Origin: an uncultured Bacilli bacterium
Lineage (GTDB): Bacteria; Bacillota_I; Bacilli_A; RFN20; CAG-826
DNA length: 7,922 bases
Reading direction: 5' to 3'
Assembly: GCA_905236535.1 (NCBI GenBank)
Contig: CAJOQN010000085.1
Span: forward strand, 1 to 7,922
The notes below the pieces were generated by a model. It was not told the origin of the DNA, searched no databases, and worked only from the letters and a program-made list of their open reading frames with translations. Numbering within the stretch: the first letter of the stretch is position 1; the number at the start of each line of letters is the position of its first letter. This document shows, one piece after another, positions 1 to 6,563 of the stretch. The translations under genes and the position numbers were made by a program.

Positions 1-316
1 ATATGAGGTATCAAAAGATGATGATGGGAATTATCTCTGCTCTATCGATTTAAATCCCACTCTCGGGGTCGTGAGATATGTCAAGCAGATGTCGATGACT
101 TCGGGGCTAAAGAAAGACCCGGTCTTCCATAGTGTTCATCTCGATTTCCATCTTGATTTAGATTTAAATCTATTAAGCACCAATGTAACTGAAAGTTATG
201 ATGTCCAAATGTTTGGAAAACATACCTCAAACGCCACAATTCAAGATGTCTACACATACGATAAAACAATTACAATTCCGGAATTAAATGAAGATTCCAA
301 TTACGAAGGAGAATAA
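1..316 (+). CDS. C-terminal fragment of a beta-rich surface protein, probable paralogue of the next gene (5' end outside window)
   Basis: The frame is open from the left edge (first full codon at base 2) to TAA at 314-316, giving 104 residues with no start in the window. A GTG at 71 lies in frame but is not needed as a start, because the frame continues upstream. The fragment shows alternating hydrophobic and polar strands (FHLDLDLNLL) and an acidic tail ending in NEDSNYEGE. Its order, a 'NYLCSIDLN' strand, a loop, then the HLDFHLDLDLNL strand, resembles the last unit of the downstream 974-residue protein (SYFYFDIDIG ... LNISVGITIQINLDATL). I infer that the two are tandem paralogues. The stop is 5 nt before the next start, and the next gene's Shine-Dalgarno lies inside this gene, so they are probably cotranscribed and translationally coupled. 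I do not recognise a specific function. Confidence 0.7.
   Translation, partial: YEVSKDDDGNYLCSIDLNPTLGVVRYVKQMSMTSGLKKDPVFHSVHLDFHLDLDLNLLSTNVTESYDVQMFGKHTSNATIQDVYTYDKTITIPELNEDSNYEGE
306..311 (+). promoter_or_regulatory. Shine-Dalgarno AAGGAG for the 974-residue protein
   Basis: AAGGAG lies 10 nt before ATG 322 and inside the last codons of the preceding gene. It supports ATG 322 as the true start and suggests translational coupling. Confidence 0.75.
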
Positions 317-321
317 TAATT

Positions 322-3246
322 ATGCATGGTTTTATTAAAGGTTCAATTATATCCGTCTCTTTAGCAGGAATGGCTTTTGGGATCGCTTTTTTCTCTCAAT
401 ATAAAGCCCCTACTAAAAACAAAGAAGAAATCATTGTTGAGGTTCCCGAAACCCCTCAAGAAAAACTTCTTAATTCTTTAGGAAGCATTTCTTATTTCGA
501 TGTCAAAGCTGATATCGATATCTCATTAGATTATGGAGGAATCATCCGTTTAAATTTTGATGGAAAAGGTAATGCCTCTGATCCAAGCAATATCTCGTTA
601 AGTGGAGATATGAAACTCAATCTTGATGGAAATAACATCAATGCCTCTCTTGCCTATGTTGATAGCAATCTTTATTTTGATTACAATCAAAACTACTTTA
701 AGTTATCGACAGACTCTTTGAAGGACTTCGTTGATATGCTTCCAAGTTTAGGTGTTTCTTTTGATATGCCTATCGAATTATCCAATTTGGATATGGGAGT
801 GTTAGAAGATGAGATTTTAGCGATGCCTGATCCCGTCAAAGAATTTAATGGAAATGGTTATTTCTTCACCTTTAATCTCTCGGAAAGACTTGATTTAGAT
901 AACAACATCATGCTTTATATCACGACGAATGACGATTATGAATTCACCGGGATTCGCACCGATACATTTGCCTTTAAAACCACAATATTCAATAAGATTG
1001 ATATCAAATTAGATCGAAAAGAATTCGTTGAAGTTTATAACCCCGCTTTCGGGGAACACGCGAGTGATTACCAAGACTTCGCTCCATTCTTCACCATCTA
1101 TCAAGATGTCTATCAATTAACAAAAAAGAGACAACAAACCTTTAATATCGCCTTAGATTTAGATAAATACACAAAAGATGAAGATGAAGTGGAAACTTCT
1201 GATTCATTTATCGAAGCGGATATCGATTTCTCTTATGATTTAGATAATAAAGCCATCTCTTTAAGAGGCGGAATCAGTGAGAATAATCGTCTTCATGAAG
1301 TGGTGGGAGCCTATCAAAACAAAGCCATCTATGTCGGTTATCACGATGTCAAAGTTTCTATTCAAACTGAATCCATCTCCGCGATGCTCGAATGGGTCAT
1401 GACCCTTATCGGTGATGAAAAGATTTCGGAAACCCTTAACGATTTGACCTCCACAATTGATACCGAAAAGATTATTAATATCGTTAATGATGCCGAAAAA
1501 GCCTTGGGCAGCATCACTCTCACTAGTGAGGAATTAGGAATTAATTTAATGCCAAGCGAAATGGGATTAGAAAATGTTAGTGATTTCTCGGTGACTTTAA
1601 AATTCGATGATCAAACTCTACAATCCTTATCCATCAATAATTTAAGAATTAAAGATTTTGAAGCTGATGTTGTTTTAACCATCGTCGATGAATATCGTCC
1701 TTACACTGTTATTGAAAGCGAATTCGTGGCTTTAGAACCAGCTTTACCACTTGTTAACGCGATTGCGGAATTAATTGATGATAATGAATATCGTATTGAA
1801 TTTGATGCTTTAATTGAAAGTGAAGATGATTCAAAAGAAGATGTCACCATCAATGGTGGACTTCAATTCAATGTCTCTGAACTCTTTGGTTATGGAGAAT
1901 TAGACATCATCGATAGAGATCAATATCGACACAATATCAAAGCGGATATGCGTTCTCAAGATAACATTATCTTCTCATATAACAACACGCTTAATGGAAA
2001 GTTCAACACCAACACATTATTAGAACTCTTTGATTTAGTCAAAGAAATCGTCACTAATCCTGATGAACACTTCTTCGAAATTCTTAAGAACATCTTAGGA
2101 GACGTCGATAATATTCCTTTGATGGACATCATCCAAAACAAAGATATCGGTTTACTTCTTGATCAACATATCATCAGCAATCTATCCGCAGATGATGGAT
2201 GTCTTGGAGTGGACATCAACCTCGCTTTAGTGGGTTTACGTGATACCACCTTCCACACCGAAATCCATTTCACTCAAGATAAGGTTTCTAGCCTCAACAT
2301 TTCTAACCTCACCATCGGAGGTAACACCATCAGTGCGAATATCTATTTAAAAGAATTTGATCCAAGTCTTGAATCAAGCAGACTCAATCCTCAAAAGGAA
2401 TACATGGATTTCTCTGATATCAAAGTTCTTTTAGAACTCGGTATTAATTCTTCCAAATATAATTACTGGCATTTTGACGCCAATGCGCAAGTGAAATTCA
2501 CAGTCTTAGGCATCTCCTTTGATAAAGATATTCCTCTCGATGTCAAAGTGAGAAATGATCACTCTAAAGTGACCGCCGCCTTTGAACTCAAAGACATTCC
2601 TACTGTCGGATTAATTAATGGTAACGATACTTATTATTCCGCGGATAATAGAAAAGCTTCTATCTATTACGAAGATAATACCATCTATATCAAGAGAACC
2701 GAAACCGTGAGAGAACATTGGTATAGTATCTCTCATAAGACCTACACTTTAGTGAAAGTTTGTGATGTTGACTACTTCTTCGATAACATCGTTGATATCA
2801 TGTGTCGAGACATCCTCTCTTTAAAAGATCTCATCATGAACGAGATCACCAAAGCTGCGACTGGAAGTGATGATTATCAAATCCCATACGAGAAGATTCT
2901 TAAATCCTTCATCTATAATGAAAAAGAAAGCTATTTCTATTTCGATATCGATATTGGAGCTTTAACCAATAGTGAATCTCTCACCGGACTTAATCTCACC
3001 GTCTATGATGATTTGACTACGAACGAATTAACAGGTCTTAAAGCAAGCTTAAATATCTCCGTTGGTATCACCATTCAAATCAACTTAGACGCGACACTTA
3101 TAAACCACGAAAGAGAAGCCACTGATAGCAATATCATTCAAGCGGTGGAACAATATAAAGTGAGTTACTCTCACGTCATCAACGACTACCTCGCTAAGAA
3201 GGCTATCTCTGATAATGTCATGTCTAGTGAAATCACTTTAATATAA
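322..3246 (+). CDS. Large membrane-anchored extracytoplasmic protein with about four diverged beta-rich units, function unknown
   Basis: This 974-residue protein starts with a short N-terminus followed by one hydrophobic segment (about residues 7-25, GSIISVSLAGMAFGIAFF). No lipobox cysteine or clear cleavage site is visible, so a signal anchor with an extracellular body is likely. The rest is acidic and strand-rich, with only three cysteines (627, 814, 828). About four units can be seen, near residues 55-240, 270-460, 488-685 and 715-930. Each has amphipathic strands, a 'visible-Tyr/Phe' strand (LYFDYNQNYFKL, AIYVGY, IIFSYNN, TIYIKR), a helix (e.g. LLELFDLVKEIV), and closing strands (QSLSINNLRI, SSLNISNLTI, LKASLNISVGI). 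The pattern is reminiscent of LolA/LppX-like lipid-binding folds or DUF6612-type lipoproteins, but this is only a resemblance. No catalytic motif or sortase signal is visible. It sits 5 nt after a probable paralogue and ends before a strong terminator. Existence is certain; function is unknown. Confidence 0.9.
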   Translation: MHGFIKGSIISVSLAGMAFGIAFFSQYKAPTKNKEEIIVEVPETPQEKLLNSLGSISYFDVKADIDISLDYGGIIRLNFDGKGNASDPSNISLSGDMKLNLDGNNINASLAYVDSNLYFDYNQNYFKLSTDSLKDFVDMLPSLGVSFDMPIELSNLDMGVLEDEILAMPDPVKEFNGNGYFFTFNLSERLDLDNNIMLYITTNDDYEFTGIRTDTFAFKTTIFNKIDIKLDRKEFVEVYNPAFGEHASDYQDFAPFFTIYQDVYQLTKKRQQTFNIALDLDKYTKDEDEVETSDSFIEADIDFSYDLDNKAISLRGGISENNRLHEVVGAYQNKAIYVGYHDVKVSIQTESISAMLEWVMTLIGDEKISETLNDLTSTIDTEKIINIVNDAEKALGSITLTSEELGINLMPSEMGLENVSDFSVTLKFDDQTLQSLSINNLRIKDFEADVVLTIVDEYRPYTVIESEFVALEPALPLVNAIAELIDDNEYRIEFDALIESEDDSKEDVTINGGLQFNVSELFGYGELDIIDRDQYRHNIKADMRSQDNIIFSYNNTLNGKFNTNTLLELFDLVKEIVTNPDEHFFEILKNILGDVDNIPLMDIIQNKDIGLLLDQHIISNLSADDGCLGVDINLALVGLRDTTFHTEIHFTQDKVSSLNISNLTIGGNTISANIYLKEFDPSLESSRLNPQKEYMDFSDIKVLLELGINSSKYNYWHFDANAQVKFTVLGISFDKDIPLDVKVRNDHSKVTAAFELKDIPTVGLINGNDTYYSADNRKASIYYEDNTIYIKRTETVREHWYSISHKTYTLVKVCDVDYFFDNIVDIMCRDILSLKDLIMNEITKAATGSDDYQIPYEKILKSFIYNEKESYFYFDIDIGALTNSESLTGLNLTVYDDLTTNELTGLKASLNISVGITIQINLDATLINHEREATDSNIIQAVEQYKVSYSHVINDYLAKKAISDNVMSSEITLI
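484..3111 (+). repeat. Four diverged protein-level repeat units inside the 974-residue protein
   Basis: Approximate unit boundaries in bases are 484-1041, 1129-1701, 1783-2376 and 2464-3111. The clearest match is between units 2 and 3: SLSINNLRI (residues 436-443 region) and SLNISNLTI (657-665), each followed by a strand and an acidic turn. The units are too diverged to appear as DNA repeats, so this is old domain duplication rather than recent tandem expansion. Boundaries were judged by eye and may be off by 10-20 residues. Confidence 0.5.
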
Positions 3247-3251
3247 AAACA

Positions 3252-3306
3252 ATTCGTTTATATGAGCAGCAATTTAACCATTGGAAGTGCCATAAATAAA
3301 ACGAAT
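3252..3306 (+). other. Inverted repeat in the 140-nt gap before the permease
   Basis: ATTCGTTT (3252-3259) and AAACGAAT (3299-3306) form a perfect 8-bp inverted repeat with a 39-nt spacer. It starts 5 nt after the surface-protein stop and ends 15 nt before the terminator stem. It could be a 3'-UTR stem or a leader structure, or it could be chance in AT-rich sequence. No purine riboswitch core is visible here. Confidence 0.3.
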
Positions 3307-3321
3307 GTAATCTCAATAATT

Positions 3322-3346
3322 GGAGCCGATTAACGGCTCCTTTTAT
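3322..3346 (+). terminator. Intrinsic terminator after the surface-protein operon
   Basis: A perfect 7-bp stem, GGAGCCG (3322-3328) and CGGCTCC (3334-3340), encloses the 5-nt loop ATTAA. It is followed by TTTTATTTG. It lies 75 nt after the stop of the 974-residue gene and 46 nt before the permease start. The opposite strand has no good T-run after the stem, so it looks one-directional. Confidence 0.88.
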
Positions 3347-3374
3347 TTGCTCTTATCTTGATATATAATCTTTT

Positions 3375-3380
3375 AGGGAG
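3375..3380 (+). promoter_or_regulatory. Shine-Dalgarno AGGGAG for the permease
   Basis: AGGGAG ends 6 nt before ATG 3387, a good spacing, and fixes the permease start. Confidence 0.7.
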
Positions 3381-3386
3381 AATAAA

Positions 3387-4880
3387 ATGAAGATATTAAA
3401 CAAGATTTTTCACTTAAATGAAAAACAAGCAAGTCTAAAGAATGAAATAATTGGAGGACTCGTCACTTTTGTGGCGATGTGTTATATCCTTCCAATCAAT
3501 GCGAATATCCTTTCCAATATGGGAATGAATAGAGCGGGTGTTTTTGCGATTACGGCGATTGTTTCCTTTATTGTGACCTTTATCATGGGTACAGTGGCGA
3601 ATTATCCAATCACTCTTTCCGCGGGTATGGGTTTGAATGCTTATATCGCTTACACTCTTCCAGGAGATATGTTTTCTTGGCATCAAAAGATGATTCTTCT
3701 CACCGTGGGAGGATTATTGTTCTTTGTTTTCTCTTTAACGCCGATTAGAAAGATAATTATTGAATCAATACCCAAAGACCTTAGGTGCATGATTTCGATG
3801 GCCCTAGGGGGCTTTATCACCTTTGTGGGTCTTAAAGGATCTGGATTAATCGTTTCTTCTCCATCCACATTCGTGACCTTTGGTAGTTTCAGCGATCCTG
3901 CGATGCTCATTGCCTTTGTCTCGGTAATCCTATGTATGGGATTAACTTTCTCAGAGAGAAAATGGATATCTTCCATGGCTATTCCAATTTCGATTGTCTT
4001 TGCCGCTATCGCGGGCGTTATCACCTCATCATTAATGATTCATTTTAATTCTTTGGTCCATGTCGATAATGTCGGATGGGTTTATTCCTTTGCCAATTAT
4101 GACTTAATTGATAATGTGGTCGTTAGCAATCTCCCAATCGTTCCTTGGAAAGATGGAGCGATGTTTGGAGTTCAAGGCATTCAAGATGTTTTCCTATATG
4201 GTGTCTTTACCTCTAATAGTGGAGATCCTTATTCCCTCGCTGAACTTGGAAAAGATATTGGTTATATTTTCACTAAGCCAATTACTTATATCGCTATCTT
4301 CTCACTGATGTTTGTCAACCTCTTTGATACCACAGCAACCTTAATTGCAATTGGTGAAAAGACGGGTTTAATCGATGAAAATGGAAAGATGCAAAATTAT
4401 AATAAGGCCGTCATCGCTGACGCAACTGGTGCTCTTATCTGCGCACCTTTAGGAACATCAACCGTCACCTCCTTTGCCGAAAGCAATGTCGCAGTGTCTT
4501 TAGGAGCAAAGACCGGTTTAAGTGCGGTGATAACCTCATTATTATTCTTATTAAGCGCTTTTATTTATCCCGTATTCTCTGTCTTTACTTCTGGGAGTGT
4601 GACCGCCGCAGCTTTAGTCTCGGTTGGCACCATCATCGTGGTCAATGCTGTTATCAGTGTGAATAAAGAAGACTTAATCGCCTGTTTTACATGCTTTATT
4701 GGAATTATCTTCTCAATTCTCACATATTCCATCTCTAACGGTATCGGTGTGGGATTAATCGCCTATATTGTGATGATGCTCTTTGCTAGAAGAACAAAAG
4801 AAATCAAAATTCCCGTCGTGGTTATCGCTATTTTATTCCTTGTTTCGTATGTTTTGACAACGATAACTAGCCTATTATAA
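3387..4880 (+). CDS. NCS2-family nucleobase (purine) permease, AzgA/PbuG-like
   Basis: This polytopic membrane protein of 497 residues likely imports hypoxanthine, guanine or adenine with protons. Family marks in order are an N-terminal amphipathic segment leading into EIIGGLVTFVAMCYILPINAN (20-40), the substrate-site loop SAGMGLNAYIAYTL (78-91), NLFDTTATLIAIGEKTGLID (311-330), and GTSTVTSFAES (356-366) followed by GAKTGLSAV (373-381). These correspond to the FDTxGTL and TSTVTTxxES blocks of the COG2252 group, which separate it from uracil/xanthine NCS2 members. It is somewhat longer than the usual roughly 430-450 residues, mainly because of an extended hydrophilic region around 220-290. Differences from the usual family are TTATL for TxGTL, ESNVAV for ESAAGV and GAKTGL for GGRTGL. 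The exact base transported cannot be read from the sequence. It has its own Shine-Dalgarno but no convincing promoter, and no terminator is seen between it and nrdG. Confidence 0.88.
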   Translation: MKILNKIFHLNEKQASLKNEIIGGLVTFVAMCYILPINANILSNMGMNRAGVFAITAIVSFIVTFIMGTVANYPITLSAGMGLNAYIAYTLPGDMFSWHQKMILLTVGGLLFFVFSLTPIRKIIIESIPKDLRCMISMALGGFITFVGLKGSGLIVSSPSTFVTFGSFSDPAMLIAFVSVILCMGLTFSERKWISSMAIPISIVFAAIAGVITSSLMIHFNSLVHVDNVGWVYSFANYDLIDNVVVSNLPIVPWKDGAMFGVQGIQDVFLYGVFTSNSGDPYSLAELGKDIGYIFTKPITYIAIFSLMFVNLFDTTATLIAIGEKTGLIDENGKMQNYNKAVIADATGALICAPLGTSTVTSFAESNVAVSLGAKTGLSAVITSLLFLLSAFIYPVFSVFTSGSVTAAALVSVGTIIVVNAVISVNKEDLIACFTCFIGIIFSILTYSISNGIGVGLIAYIVMMLFARRTKEIKIPVVVIAILFLVSYVLTTITSLL

Positions 4881-4957
4881 AAATGGGTTAAAAAAAGACT
4901 TAAATTTGTAGGTAAAAACCACTTCAAAAATTGCTCAAATTGACCAAATAAAAAAAT

Positions 4958-5650
4958 ATGATGCATTTAAAAGGATTTGAAAAATTTTCTCTTCTCGACT
5001 ACGACGATAAAGTCGCTGCGGTCATGTTTTTTGGTGGTTGCAATATGTGTTGCCCGTTTTGCCATAACTCTGATATTGTTTTAAAACCCAATAGCACTCC
5101 TGATTATCCCCTCAAAGAGGCGATGGAATATTTGAAAAATCGCAAAGGATTAATCGATGCGGTGGTGGTCACTGGTGGTGAACCGACTTTAATGCCTGAA
5201 CTTTTATCCCTTTTAAAAGATTTACGAGAACTTGGATACATTATTAAGTTAGACACCAATGGAACTAACCCAAATGTTTTAAAAACGATTATCGATGAAA
5301 ATCTTGTCGATTATATCGCTATGGATATTAAAAACTCCTATCAAAAATACGCTCTTACAGCGGGAAGAAATGTCGATTTAGATAATATTAAAGAGAGCAT
5401 AGAAATAATTATGAATAGTGGTCTCGATTATGAATTTAGAACCACTTTAGTGAACGCCTATCACACTCTTGATGATATCAAAAATATCAAAGAGATGATT
5501 AAAGGAGCGAAGAAATATCGTCTTCAAAAATTCACAGATCACGGAACCTGCATCAAAAAAGGACTTCGAGAAGTCCCTTATGACATTGCTTTAGAATTCG
5601 TTAATGAATTAAAGAATGATATTTTAGATGTATCCTTGAGAGGATATTAA
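4958..5650 (+). CDS. nrdG: Anaerobic ribonucleoside-triphosphate reductase activating protein (radical SAM)
   Basis: This 230-residue radical SAM enzyme would use a 4Fe-4S cluster and S-adenosylmethionine to generate the glycyl radical on NrdD. The cluster motif CxxxCxxC is at C28, C32 and C35 (GGCNMCCPFCHNS). The SAM-binding GGEPT is at 73-77, followed by the family strands IKLDTNGTNP (97-106) and YIAMDIK (119-125). The N-terminal 'GFEKFSLLDYDDKVAAVMFF' arrangement and the length fit the longer NrdG2 type (TIGR02495) rather than the short E. coli NrdG. An in-frame TAA at 4949-4951 limits the start to ATG 4958 or ATG 4961, and neither has a recognisable Shine-Dalgarno. It lies 77 nt after the permease without an obvious terminator, so readthrough from the permease is possible. 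Its 3' end overlaps the convergent flavoprotein gene by 4 nt, unlike the common nrdD-nrdG same-strand arrangement. Confidence 0.9.
   Translation: MMHLKGFEKFSLLDYDDKVAAVMFFGGCNMCCPFCHNSDIVLKPNSTPDYPLKEAMEYLKNRKGLIDAVVVTGGEPTLMPELLSLLKDLRELGYIIKLDTNGTNPNVLKTIIDENLVDYIAMDIKNSYQKYALTAGRNVDLDNIKESIEIIMNSGLDYEFRTTLVNAYHTLDDIKNIKEMIKGAKKYRLQKFTDHGTCIKKGLREVPYDIALEFVNELKNDILDVSLRGY
5555..5576 (-). terminator. Intrinsic terminator for the nrdD-trxB-like operon, embedded antisense in nrdG
   Basis: Read on the minus strand, a 6-bp stem GGACTT/AAGTCC with loop CTCG (5576 down to 5561) is followed directly by six T (5560-5555). The stem can extend through one G-U and two A-U pairs into the T-run. It lies about 70 nt beyond the flavoprotein stop (5647) and inside the nrdG codons for KKGLREV (residues 200-206). 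Confidence 0.6.
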
Positions 5651-6561
5651 TTCTTTTGATCGAGATAATTCGAGGCGTTGACCGCAGCGATAAGACCATC
5701 GCTGACTGCCGTGCTTACCTGACGGTAGGCTTTTTTTGTGCAATCCCCAATCGCATATAAACCAGGGATTTCTGTTCTCATCATTTCATCGACAACGATA
5801 TAACCCTTTTCAAGCTTAACAAGATTTGAGTAATTATCATTATGAGGAATTTGACCAATAGCGATGAAGACCGCTTTGCAGTCGAAGTGGACCACTTCAT
5901 TAGTCTTGGTGTTTTTGAAGTTAAGACCAGTGAGTTCTTTCTCTCCGAGAAGCTCGGTGAGTGAGATTTCTTTAGTGACAACGATTTTATCGTTTTCTAA
6001 GACTCTATCGACGAGAATCTTGTCGGCGAAGAAACGGTCAAAGAGCATGCAAAGATAAACTTTATGACAGTAATTTGTGAGGTTTAAGGCGTATTGAAGC
6101 GCGCTATTCGCATCTCCGATAACCGCGACATCTTGACCTTTATAGAAGGCGCCATCACAAACTGCACAATAAGAGACTCCGTGTCCGACCATCTCTTCTT
6201 CGCGAGCGATACCCATATGTCGATGAGTAACTCCTGCCGCGATGATTACGACTTTACTTTCATAAGTGTGATAGTCGGAGATGACTTTAAATAAGTCACC
6301 TTCTTTTTCGACTTTCTTCACTTCTTCTAAATCGAAGTCTACCCCTAAGTCGGTGATTTGTTCGAAGAAGAGATTGGAGAAGTCGAGGCCACTGATCTCT
6401 TTATATCCCGGAATATTCTCCACTCGTGGAGAAGTGGCGATTTGTCCCCCGAACGCTTCCTTTTCAAGAATGAGGACTGATTTCCCCATTCTTTTAAGGT
6501 TTAACGCTGCGGACATTCCAGCAGGACCGCCACCAATAACTATGGCATCGTATTGTTTCAT
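5647..6561 (-). CDS. Thioredoxin-reductase-like flavoprotein lacking NADPH-binding motifs
   Basis: This 304-residue protein has the low-molecular-weight thioredoxin reductase layout. The FAD dinucleotide motif IGGGPAG is at 9-15, FGGQI at 37-41, the redox-active CAVC at C132-C135 followed by DG, and the C-terminal FAD motif GLYAIGDCTKKAYRQVSTAV at 267-286. FAD binding and disulfide exchange therefore look intact. The pyridine-nucleotide domain is altered. E. coli-type GGGNTAVEEA is here GDANSALQYA (149-158), and HRRDGFRA is here MLFDRFFA (172-179), so all three arginines that hold the NADPH 2'-phosphate are missing. Known pyridine-nucleotide-independent relatives, the ferredoxin-dependent flavin thioredoxin reductases of clostridia, share such losses; I infer but cannot prove that chemistry here. 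ATG 6561 follows the nrdD stop by 2 nt without a clear Shine-Dalgarno, implying operonic, coupled translation. The likely substrate is the redoxin domain fused to NrdD. It could instead be a general thioredoxin reductase; I withhold trxB for that reason. Confidence 0.85.
   Translation of the reverse strand: MKQYDAIVIGGGPAGMSAALNLKRMGKSVLILEKEAFGGQIATSPRVENIPGYKEISGLDFSNLFFEQITDLGVDFDLEEVKKVEKEGDLFKVISDYHTYESKVVIIAAGVTHRHMGIAREEEMVGHGVSYCAVCDGAFYKGQDVAVIGDANSALQYALNLTNYCHKVYLCMLFDRFFADKILVDRVLENDKIVVTKEISLTELLGEKELTGLNFKNTKTNEVVHFDCKAVFIAIGQIPHNDNYSNLVKLEKGYIVVDEMMRTEIPGLYAIGDCTKKAYRQVSTAVSDGLIAAVNASNYLDQKN
5713..5737 (+). terminator. Intrinsic terminator for nrdG, embedded antisense in the flavoprotein gene
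   Basis: The stem GCTTACC (5713-5719) and GGTAGGC (5724-5730), with one U-G wobble, encloses loop TGAC. It is followed at once by seven T (5731-5737). It lies 62 nt after the nrdG stop. On the minus strand the same bases encode residues 275-283 of the flavoprotein, including the conserved YRQV. Confidence 0.7.
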
Positions 6562-6563
6562 AA

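Noticed and set aside
71..316. GTG 71 as the start of an 81-residue protein
   Set aside because: The frame is open back to the left edge and the upstream residues continue the same strand-rich pattern, so this is the end of a longer gene.
3262..3333. A 23-codon ATG-started small ORF between the surface protein and the permease
   Set aside because: It has no ribosome binding site, runs into the terminator and is in frame with the upstream gene; kept only as a possible remnant tail.
3359..3369. TATAAT (3364-3369) with a TG upstream, as the permease promoter
   Set aside because: The predicted start site would fall at about 3374-3376, on or inside the Shine-Dalgarno at 3375-3380, and no reasonable -35 box lies at the right distance.
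3247..3386. Purine riboswitch ahead of the permease
   Set aside because: The conserved loop and junction sequences of the purine aptamer (such as the TCTACC-type junction) are absent.
3435..4024. Minus-strand open frames opposite the permease
   Set aside because: They are shadows of a strongly supported membrane-protein gene and lack ribosome sites or recognisable domains.
4999..5035. Hairpin CGAC/GTCG early in nrdG as a terminator for the permease
   Set aside because: The stem is only 4 bp and the T-run is about 15 nt away.
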